In this document: positions 7,031 through 11,914 of the stretch, piece after piece
How the letters are laid out: each line of letters begins with the position of its first letter
How positions within the stretch are numbered: the first letter of the stretch is position 1
Source: Treponema sp.
Lineage (GTDB): Bacteria > Spirochaetota > Spirochaetia > Treponematales > Breznakiellaceae
Assembly: GCA_031269405.1 (NCBI GenBank)
Contig: JAISZE010000109.1
Coordinates: 1 to 11,914 of the forward strand
DNA: 11,914 nucleotides
Reading direction: 5' to 3'
The notes under the pieces: generated by a model
Told to the model about the DNA's origin: nothing
Database searches by the model: none
The model's input: only the letters and a program-made list of their open reading frames with translations
Position numbers and translations under genes: made by a program

Positions 7031-7036
7031 TATACT
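7031..7036 (+). promoter_or_regulatory. -10 box candidate for a leaderless rsmI transcript
   Basis: TATACT lies seven bases before the GTG start of rsmI, so transcription would begin at or next to the start codon. No good -35 hexamer sits at the expected distance. The same bases read TATAGT on the other strand, so the box could serve the divergent zinc-repeat gene instead. Confidence 0.25.
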
Positions 7037-7043
7037 GTAATTA

Positions 7044-7769
7044 GTGGCGGTCTTATATATTATCGGAACCCCAATCGGGAATTTGGGGGATTTGAGTTTC
7101 AGGGCAGTGGAAATTCTCAAAAACGTTGATCTTGTAGCTTGCGAGGATACCCGGCAGACCCTAAAACTCCTGAGCCGCTTCGGAATTTCCGTTAAAATGC
7201 TTTCCTGCAGGGCCCAAAATGAGGATTTTGCCGCGGAAAAGGTCATTTCGGCCCTGAAAGAGGGGGCAACGGTGGCTTATGCCAGCGATGCCGGGACTCC
7301 GGCGCTCAGCGATCCCGGGGCTGTCCTGGCGCGGAAGGCCGCCGCCGCTGGTTTTCCGGTTATCCCCATACCGGGGCCTTCAGCCTTCGCCGCTCTGTTG
7401 AGTGTTGCCGGGGGCAGAGACAAAAGTGTCATTTTCGAGGGTTTTTTGTCCCCCAAGCCAGGCAGAAGGCGTTCCCGGCTCAGGGAGCTCCTGGATTCGG
7501 GCGCCGGCTTCGTCCTGTACGAATCTCCGTTCCGAATCCTTAAGCTTTTGGAAGATCTGGCCGATTTAGATAATGAACGCTACATCTGCGTAGGGAAGGA
7601 GATGACCAAGGTTCATGAAGAGTACCTCCGGGGTTCCGCAGGGGAGATTCACTTGACTTTTATCGAGAAAAGCAGCAAAAATGAAGTACGGGGTGAATTT
7701 TCCGTCTACGTGGCCGGCAGGACGCGATGTGTCCGGCAGGATAAGGGGATGGAGGAAGGACGTGAATAA
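7044..7769 (+). CDS. rsmI: 16S rRNA (cytidine-1402-2'-O)-methyltransferase RsmI
   Basis: Methylates the ribose of C1402 in the decoding centre of 16S rRNA using S-adenosylmethionine. The 241-residue protein carries the tetrapyrrole-methylase fold signatures of RsmI: TPIGNLGD at 9-16, ACEDTRQT at 32-39, SDAGTPALSDPG at 81-92, IPGPSA at 109-114, FEGFL and KEMTKVHEE at 185-193. It is shorter than the roughly 285 residues of E. coli RsmI and lacks the C-terminal extension. The usual HEHN-type motif after the first Rossmann strands reads RAQN here (56-59), a departure at a normally well-kept position. The start is GTG at 7044, required to retain the first strand (AVLYIIGTP); no Shine-Dalgarno sequence precedes it. 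Confidence 0.95.
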   Translation: MAVLYIIGTPIGNLGDLSFRAVEILKNVDLVACEDTRQTLKLLSRFGISVKMLSCRAQNEDFAAEKVISALKEGATVAYASDAGTPALSDPGAVLARKAAAAGFPVIPIPGPSAFAALLSVAGGRDKSVIFEGFLSPKPGRRRSRLRELLDSGAGFVLYESPFRILKLLEDLADLDNERYICVGKEMTKVHEEYLRGSAGEIHLTFIEKSSKNEVRGEFSVYVAGRTRCVRQDKGMEEGRE

Positions 7770-7791
7770 CGTGTAAACTATTCACGTTTTT
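7760..7791 (+). terminator. Hairpin plus T-run at the end of rsmI
   Basis: A perfect 9-bp inverted repeat, ACGTGAATA (7760-7768) and TATTCACGT (7779-7787), with a 10-base loop and five T's (7787-7791). It overlaps the last codons and stop of rsmI. The stem is AT-rich, so termination may be incomplete. It also overlaps the -35 part of the flgM promoter. Confidence 0.55.
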
Positions 7792-7801
7792 ATGCCGATA
7801 A
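7774..7801 (+). promoter_or_regulatory. Sigma-28 (FliA) promoter of flgM
   Basis: TAAA at 7774-7777, 16 bases, then GCCGATAA at 7794-7801, an exact match to the sigma-28 -10 box. The usual gap after TAAA is 15 bases. The site sits 17 bases before the flgM ATG. A sigma-28 promoter in front of the sigma-28 antagonist gives negative feedback, as known for late flgM transcription in enteric bacteria. Confidence 0.75.
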
Positions 7802-7817
7802 TGAGTGTAGGTAGGAT

Positions 7818-8108
7818 ATGAGTATGACCATCGACAGGATAGGTTCCATAGATCCCATTCAGCCCGGTAAAAAACCCGGACGGGCCAATCAGGCCGGTGA
7901 ACTCCCCAAGACTGATTCCATCAGTATTTCTTCGGAAGCGGTCGAGAAGGCTGAACTGTACAGGGCGATGGAACTGGCCGCTGCTGCGCCGGATGTACGG
8001 GCGGATAAGGTTGTAGAGCTTAAAGCAAAGATCAACGATCCGTCTTATATCAATGACAAGGTTTTGAACGCCACAGCGGATAGGATTATAGATGTTCTTT
8101 TAGGTTAA
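7818..8108 (+). CDS. flgM: Anti-sigma-28 factor FlgM
   Basis: A 96-residue FlgM-family protein that binds and inhibits the flagellar sigma factor until the hook is finished. The N-terminal part (1-30) is polar and Pro/Gly-rich, as expected of disordered FlgM. From residue 33 (DSISISSEAVEKAELYRAM) it enters the conserved region, and the C-terminal sigma-binding part reads VRADKVVELKAKI at 60-72 and INDKVLNATADRIIDVLL at 78-95. Two starts are possible: ATG at 7818 with AGG six bases upstream, or ATG at 7824 with AGGA seven bases upstream. The second loses only two residues. It has its own sigma-28 promoter and is followed by a strong hairpin terminator. Confidence 0.88.
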   Translation: MSMTIDRIGSIDPIQPGKKPGRANQAGELPKTDSISISSEAVEKAELYRAMELAAAAPDVRADKVVELKAKINDPSYINDKVLNATADRIIDVLLG

Positions 8109-8131
8109 GAACTGTTGAAAAGGAAAAAAGC

Positions 8132-8172
8132 GCGGAGCCTGGACATCCTTGTCTCGGGTTCCGCTTTTTTTT
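8132..8172 (+). terminator. Intrinsic terminator after flgM, possibly an attenuator
   Basis: An imperfect stem of about 14 bp joins GCGGAGCC-TGGACA (8132-8145) to TGTCTCGGGTTCCGC (8150-8164) with a four-base loop, followed by eight T's (8165-8172). The Shine-Dalgarno GAGGTGAT of the next gene begins at 8173, directly after the T-run. Confidence 0.8.
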
Positions 8173-8182
8173 GAGGTGATAG

Positions 8183-9328
8183 ATGGCGGATATTGTATAC
8201 AAACTGGATCCGGAGATCATAATCGGCCAGGATACGGTTAACAGGGTGGGTTCAATATGCAGCGCTTTTGGTAACAGGGTTCTGGTAGTCACTGAACAGG
8301 TCCTTTACGAACATAACGCTATCGAACGGCTTACTACGGTCCTGGCAGATGCGGGTGTGGAAGCGATAGTTTTTGATGAAATTCCCGCACAGGCTACTGC
8401 GGATGTGGCGGAAACCGCCGCCAGCCTGGCCAGAGGCGCCCGCTGCAACGCCATTATCGGCTTTGGGGGCCTTAAAACCCAGTCTATCGGCAGGATGGCC
8501 TCTATTCTCGCCGGTTCGGGGCTGGAAGTTTTCGGGCTTCTTGATGCCAGGAAAGAAGAGAAGGACTTTATTCCCTTTGTAGCGGTCCCCACTACCGGGC
8601 GGGATCCCTTTCTCTTTGCGCCTTACTTTATCGCCGTGGATCCCAGGGACCGTTCGGTTAAGCTTGTAAAATCCCCCAGGGGGCTCTGCGCCGCGGCTGT
8701 TATTGACAGCGGGCTTTCCGAATCCCTAAGCGGCAAATTCGCATCTACGACTGCCTTTGACGGTTTTTGCGTGGCAGTAGAGGCATACTGTTCCGTCAAA
8801 TCCAGCTTCCTTTCAGATTCCCTTCTGGAACAGGCAATTTCACTTTACGGGCAGATGATCAGCTCCTATACTGAAAACCGCAATTTTGATCTTATCCAGG
8901 GGTCCATTAAGGCCGGGTTCCTCATGGCCTTGGGCGCCGCTATCAGCGCTCCGGGGATAGGCACCGCCCTGGCCTACGCCCTGAACGGCAGGTTCCCGGT
9001 AGCCAAGTCCTGGAGTTCCACGGTGCTCCTCCCTTATGTGCTGGAAAAGCTGGCAGCCGCGAAGCCGGAAAAGATAGCCAAAGTGGCCACCCTTATCGGC
9101 GAGCCTGTAGAAGGCTCCTCAGTAGCCGAGTCCGCCAATATGGCTGTGGACAGCGTACGCCGCCGCATGGGCCTGCTCCAAGTCCCTGCAAGGCTCAAGG
9201 AATTCAACCTTTCCCTGGACCGGCTGGTCCCTGTAGCCGAAGCCGCCAGAGACCTGGAGTTTAACGCCTTCTCTCCCTGGACCATCGCCTCTGAAGACGC
9301 CTTTGACCTTCTGAAACAGGCGTTCTAA
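8183..9328 (+). CDS. Iron-containing alcohol dehydrogenase-fold protein lacking the metal-binding histidines
   Basis: A 381-residue protein with the overall order and length of group III Fe-dependent alcohol dehydrogenases (PF00465): an N-terminal nucleotide-binding half and a helical C-terminal half. The key residues are altered. The GGGSxxD nucleotide loop reads GFGGLKT at 93-99. PTTAGTGSE is replaced by PTTGRDPFL at 136-144. Of the metal ligands in E. coli FucO (Asp194, His198, His263, His277), only the Asp is kept (Asp193), while the His positions appear as Val197, Thr261 and Lys275. The family His267 is Tyr265. The chain is otherwise full length and not frameshifted, so this looks like a functional protein with a changed role, not a classic dehydrogenase. 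Start ATG 8183 has GAGGTGAT. No promoter fits between it and the flgM terminator. Confidence 0.8.
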   Translation: MADIVYKLDPEIIIGQDTVNRVGSICSAFGNRVLVVTEQVLYEHNAIERLTTVLADAGVEAIVFDEIPAQATADVAETAASLARGARCNAIIGFGGLKTQSIGRMASILAGSGLEVFGLLDARKEEKDFIPFVAVPTTGRDPFLFAPYFIAVDPRDRSVKLVKSPRGLCAAAVIDSGLSESLSGKFASTTAFDGFCVAVEAYCSVKSSFLSDSLLEQAISLYGQMISSYTENRNFDLIQGSIKAGFLMALGAAISAPGIGTALAYALNGRFPVAKSWSSTVLLPYVLEKLAAAKPEKIAKVATLIGEPVEGSSVAESANMAVDSVRRRMGLLQVPARLKEFNLSLDRLVPVAEAARDLEFNAFSPWTIASEDAFDLLKQAF

Positions 9329-9345
9329 GCGGAATAGCGGTTTTT

Positions 9346-10431
9346 TCAGCACTCGATCCAGAGATCTCCTTTTTTAATCGCGCCTTTTTTCCTCATAATT
9401 TCCGAAACAAGCAGGGAAACAACCGCGGGAATTACTATAGCCACCAGCAGGAGGCCGATCCAGTCCATTGCGCCGGGGGTGATGGCGGCCTCGTTCATTT
9501 TTATTGCAGCTTCTGACGGGGTGTACCAGCCGGAGATCACGCCGATGGGGCCCACCATGCCGGAGGTGCCCATGCCGGAAGAAATAGGAGGACCGTTTTG
9601 TTTCAGTTTAAAGACCACCGTAGCCACAGGCCCGTTGATGATTGAGGCCGCCACCGGGGGGGCCCACAAAACGGGTTTTTTCATCAGGTTGGGAATTTGC
9701 AGCATAGAGGTACCCAAGCCCTGGGCCAGGAGGCCGCCTACCTCGTTTTCCCGGTACGATGCCACCGCAAAGCCTACCATGTGGGCACAGCAGCCGGCAA
9801 CCGCCGCGCCGCCGGCCAGGCCGACCAACCCCAGGGCGGCGCAGAGGGCAGCGGAACTTATCGGCAGGGTCAGCACAATGCCCACGATTGCGGATACAAG
9901 GATACCCATAAAGAAGGGCCGCATATTGGTTGCCCACATAATGGCAGCGCCGAAGGCGGAAGCGACCGTGCCGATAGGCGGCGCCAGAAAAAACGCGGCA
10001 ACAACGCCGGTTATGATTGTTACCGCCGGAGTAACAATAAGATCCACAGGGGTGATTTTAGACACCAGTTTCCCGAAGAAAACCGCTATCAGGGTGATAA
10101 AGAAAACCGCCAGCGGACCGCCTGAACCGCCCAGGCTGTTGGCCGCCGCGCCGACCGCTATGAGCGAATACAGTACAAAAGGCGGCGCCCCAAGGGAGAA
10201 CCCGATAGCGAGCGCCATTGCCGCTCCAGCACCGGCAGTAGCGTAAGCGCCGATTGTGTTGAGTACCGGCAGATGAAGCTGGGTACCCAGGGTGTTGATG
10301 ATAGTCCCCACCAGCAGCGATGCGAAAAGGCCGTGCGCCATAGCCCCCATAGCTTTAATACCGATCCGGTTCCAGGTGATTTCAATTCCCTGTTTTCTCA
10401 AAAACGCGGAAAACGATTTTTGTCCAGCCAT
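9346..10431 (-). CDS. PTS EIIC-type membrane transporter (PF13303 family)
   Basis: A 361-residue very hydrophobic protein resembling the PTS_EIIC_2 family, a stand-alone sugar-permease-like group of the phosphotransferase system. Evidence includes the basic amphipathic N-terminus (FLRKQGIEITWNRIGIKAMG), the segment GLFASLLVGTIINTLG near 35-50, the Gly-rich AYATAGAGAAMALAIG and PVDLIVTPAVTII, and the region GPPISSGMGTSGMVGPIGV near 286-304. Roughly ten membrane segments can be counted by eye. No EIIA, EIIB, HPr or sugar enzyme lies nearby, so its substrate and phosphorylation partners are unknown. It is convergent with the dehydrogenase-like gene, 17 bases apart. A T-run lies between them but I find no stable hairpin. 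The ATG at 10431 has only a weak GGGG upstream. Confidence 0.8.
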   Translation of the reverse strand: MAGQKSFSAFLRKQGIEITWNRIGIKAMGAMAHGLFASLLVGTIINTLGTQLHLPVLNTIGAYATAGAGAAMALAIGFSLGAPPFVLYSLIAVGAAANSLGGSGGPLAVFFITLIAVFFGKLVSKITPVDLIVTPAVTIITGVVAAFFLAPPIGTVASAFGAAIMWATNMRPFFMGILVSAIVGIVLTLPISSAALCAALGLVGLAGGAAVAGCCAHMVGFAVASYRENEVGGLLAQGLGTSMLQIPNLMKKPVLWAPPVAASIINGPVATVVFKLKQNGPPISSGMGTSGMVGPIGVISGWYTPSEAAIKMNEAAITPGAMDWIGLLLVAIVIPAVVSLLVSEIMRKKGAIKKGDLWIEC

Positions 10432-10477
10432 TAATTACCCCATGATTCTATTGGTATTTCAACGAATATTGTAATAG

Positions 10478-10505
10478 AATATATTATTTTATGTCATTTT
10501 GTCCA
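10478..10505 (-). promoter_or_regulatory. Promoter of the EIIC-type gene
   Basis: On the minus strand TGGACA (10505-10500, 5/6), a 16-base spacer and TATATT (10483-10478, 5/6), in AT-rich DNA about 47 bases upstream of the ATG. It is the only good promoter match in the 278-base gap between the two minus-strand genes. Between 10506 and 10666 I see no supported gene. Confidence 0.5.
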
Positions 10506-10666
10506 AAAAATCAACCAACCCAAGAGCCCGCTCCGGCGGTGATTTTCAAATGTTTTTCCCAGGCTTTCCCTCGTTCCCGGTATTTCACGAAAAATGCGGG
10601 TCAAATTTAGCCCTTTGGGTGGAGTATTCACTGGGTAAAAATCTCTTTACCATATAACCGGCAAAC

Positions 10667-10699
10667 AAAAGCGCCAGCCAGGCCCGGAGGGGCGTTTTT
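10667..10699 (-). terminator. Terminator of the UroD/MtaA-like gene, symmetrical
   Basis: AAAAGCGCC (10667-10675) pairs with GGCGTTTTT (10691-10699) in a 9-bp stem with one G-T pair and a GC-rich loop. On the minus strand it lies 11 bases past the stop codon and is followed by TTTTGTTTG. It is nearly symmetrical and could also stop plus-strand transcription. Confidence 0.65.
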
Positions 10700-10709
10700 A
10701 AAAAAACAG

Positions 10710-11753
10710 CTAAAGATCCGTTAAAGGCTTTCCTGCTTCCCTTCCGGCGGCGACAAAGGCTTTCATGTTCGCCTCAGGCACATCACGGGGGATCATTTCC
10801 CCTGAGTTAAACAGATAGCCTCCGTTTTTGCCCCCTGCGGCGATAATCCGCAGGGAATCTTCCCTTACCTTTTCAGGCGTCCCGTAGAGCAGGGTATTGA
10901 TGGGATCGACATTTCCCAACAGGCATACATCCCCTCCAATTGCCGCCTTGGCGTCATTCATATCAAGCCCCGGACCTACGCTGATAGCGCTGACTCCTGT
11001 ACGGACCTGGAGTTTTAGATGCGGGATTGAATGTTCGCTGGCATGGTAGAACACAAGTCCGCCTGCATTCTTGTAGGCTTCCGTACAGGTCTTGGCTCCG
11101 TCCAGGGCAAATTCTTCATAAAATTCAGGGGACAAAAGATGCCCTGAGGCGTTGCAGTCCCCGAACCAGAGGGCGTCGGCGTCTGCTTTTATTTGCGCCA
11201 GTCCCCAGGCGGTCTGGTATTCGGTCATCTTTTTCACGGCTTCCCGAATCAGTCCGGGATCATCGTAACAGGCCATCATCGTTTCTTCAATGCCGAACAA
11301 CAGGGCAACCGATGAGAAAGGGGCTGCCGTACGCCCTGTGACGCAGACTGTATCGCCAAATGCTTCCTTTATCCGGCTTATAGCCTCAAGCAAAACCGGC
11401 ATGCGGCCAGCGTTGAAATCAGAGGGTATTCTGAGGTTCCGGAGCGTTTCCGGCTTCGCAGGCAGATACCGGCATGTAGCGGGCAGTATATTCCCCTCTC
11501 CCTGGACCCCGACTCCCAAGGTTTCAAATTCTATACAATCATCTACCTGGAGCCATGCCCAGTCATAATCAAAACGGCGTATAGCGGCTATCTGGCAGTC
11601 AGCCATCAGTTTTGCGTTATTGTTGTATTCATTATAAACAGCCCCGTATATACGAACATCAAATTCTTCTGAACAGGCAAAAACGGGAAGCCGCTTCGGG
11701 ATTTTAAGCGCTGTCGCCGCCCTGATATCGTCCAAGACGCCGCTATAAGCCAT
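10710..11753 (-). CDS. Uroporphyrinogen decarboxylase / corrinoid methyltransferase (MtaA) family protein
   Basis: A 347-residue protein of the URO-D superfamily, in the branch annotated from gut anaerobes as UroD- or MtaA/CmuA-like rather than true haem-pathway HemE. Recognisable parts are MPVLLEAISRIKEAFGD (118-134), the TGRTAAPFSSVALLFG strand and helix (139-154), WFGDCNASGHLLSPEFYEEF (196-215), GGLVFYHASEH (231-241), ISVGPGLD and LLGNVDPINTLLYGTPEKV (278-296), and the C-terminal NSGEMIPRDVPEANMKAF (316-333). MtaA-type methyltransferases bind zinc through His-x-Cys and a later Cys. Here His237 is followed by Ala-Ser, and the later Cys position is in NSGEM, so the classic zinc site is not intact. 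Substrate is unknown. The ATG at 11753 has GGAGG about nine bases upstream. A promoter, palindrome and short ORF precede it. Confidence 0.85.
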   Translation of the reverse strand: MAYSGVLDDIRAATALKIPKRLPVFACSEEFDVRIYGAVYNEYNNNAKLMADCQIAAIRRFDYDWAWLQVDDCIEFETLGVGVQGEGNILPATCRYLPAKPETLRNLRIPSDFNAGRMPVLLEAISRIKEAFGDTVCVTGRTAAPFSSVALLFGIEETMMACYDDPGLIREAVKKMTEYQTAWGLAQIKADADALWFGDCNASGHLLSPEFYEEFALDGAKTCTEAYKNAGGLVFYHASEHSIPHLKLQVRTGVSAISVGPGLDMNDAKAAIGGDVCLLGNVDPINTLLYGTPEKVREDSLRIIAAGGKNGGYLFNSGEMIPRDVPEANMKAFVAAGREAGKPLTDL

Positions 11754-11790
11754 TTGCGTTTCCTCCAGTAGCGGTTTTAACTTTTCTCAT
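11743..11790 (-). CDS. Possible 15-codon upstream ORF (leader peptide)
   Basis: An ATG at 11790 with the best Shine-Dalgarno in this region (GGAGG, about six bases upstream) opens a 15-codon frame, MRKVKTATGGNANGL, ending in TAG at 11745-11743. It is in a different frame from the main gene and overlaps its first 11 bases, a layout that permits translational coupling or regulation. It has no run of one amino acid that would suggest classic attenuation. It may be a chance frame. Confidence 0.4.
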   Translation of the reverse strand: MRKVKTATGGNANGL

Positions 11791-11812
11791 GCTATCCTCC
11801 TTCCGCTCTTTT

Positions 11813-11833
11813 TTTGTTCGTTTTTCGAACAAA
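11813..11833 (-). promoter_or_regulatory. Palindromic operator candidate
   Basis: A perfect inverted repeat, TTTGTTCG, five T's, CGAACAAA, in the transcribed leader 13 bases downstream of the -10 box. The position fits a repressor roadblock. The arms are of the size bound by dimeric repressors such as LacI- or GntR-type proteins. No regulator gene is present in the window. Confidence 0.5.
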
Positions 11834-11845
11834 TCATTAAAAATA

Positions 11846-11875
11846 ATTATAGGATCGCTTTTCAGGATTTGTCAA
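11846..11875 (-). promoter_or_regulatory. Strong sigma-70 type promoter of the UroD/MtaA-like gene
   Basis: On the minus strand a perfect TTGACA (11875-11870), an 18-base spacer and a perfect TATAAT (11851-11846). The -35 box starts five bases from the right 34-bp repeat. Transcription would begin near 11839, just upstream of the palindrome. Confidence 0.75.
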
Positions 11876-11880
11876 GCGTG

Positions 11881-11914
11881 CGCATTGCCAAATAATTTTT
11901 CTAGTCGAAAAGAG
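11881..11914. repeat. 34-bp inverted repeat, right copy
   Basis: Exact reverse complement of 836-869, forming the last 34 bases of the window. If the left copy is an IS right end, a second IS copy in opposite orientation probably begins here and continues beyond the window. Confidence 0.9.

Noticed and set aside
9329..9345. Terminator between the dehydrogenase-like gene and the convergent EIIC gene
   Set aside because: A T-run is present but I could not find a stable stem in front of it on either strand.
10512..10653. Short minus-strand frames in the gap, one reading KYRERGKAWEKHLKITAGAG
   Set aside because: Protein-like composition but no start signal, only about 29 codons between stops, and no recognised family; could be a gene remnant but cannot be supported.
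1..11914. CRISPR array, tRNA or rRNA genes
   Set aside because: No regularly spaced direct repeats and no tRNA- or rRNA-like sequence seen on reading the window.

Overview
This 11.9 kb window looks like chromosomal DNA of a free-living or gut-associated spirochaete, most likely Treponema-like. That is an inference from gene content: a FlgM under a sigma-28 type promoter, a PF10023-type lipoprotein peptidase and a moderately GC-rich, densely packed layout. No rRNA or tRNA gene is present to confirm it.

Layout. 1-869: the 3' part of a decayed integrase-type (DDE) insertion sequence, ending in a 34-bp sequence. 875-1692: promoter candidates and a DNA-3-methyladenine glycosylase gene (tag). 1828-3710, minus strand: a two-gene unit, a ThuA-domain protein followed by a lipoprotein HExxH peptidase. 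3800-6545, plus strand: a three-gene ECF-type cobalt/nickel importer (cbiM fused to a PDGLE domain, cbiQ, cbiO) behind a leader that may fold into alternative hairpins. 6554-6997, minus strand: a small membrane-anchored protein with two copies of a zinc-binding repeat. 7044-9328, plus strand: rsmI, then flgM behind a sigma-28 box, then an iron-alcohol-dehydrogenase-fold protein that has lost its metal-binding histidines. 9346-10431, minus strand: a membrane PTS EIIC-type protein. 10710-11753, minus strand: a uroporphyrinogen-decarboxylase/corrinoid-methyltransferase-family protein with a strong promoter, a palindromic operator and a short upstream ORF. 11881-11914: a perfect inverted copy of the 34-bp sequence at 836-869.

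The genes mostly form separate small transcription units rather than one pathway. Three threads connect some of them. (1) Metal and corrinoid: the Co/Ni importer and the UroD/MtaA-like protein could both serve corrinoid-dependent metabolism, but nothing in the sequence ties them directly. (2) Motility: flgM has its own sigma-28 promoter, and the dehydrogenase-like gene lies directly behind the flgM terminator with no room for a separate promoter, so it may be read through from the motility promoter. (3) Mobility: the 11-kb segment is bracketed by identical inverted 34-mers, the left one at the end of a dead IS. Either this is a composite element or two insertion sequences lie in opposite orientation with ordinary genes between them.

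The least explained items are the metal-ligand-free dehydrogenase paralogue with its attenuator-like junction, the leader upstream of cbiM, and the matched spacing between the 34-mers and the adjacent promoters.
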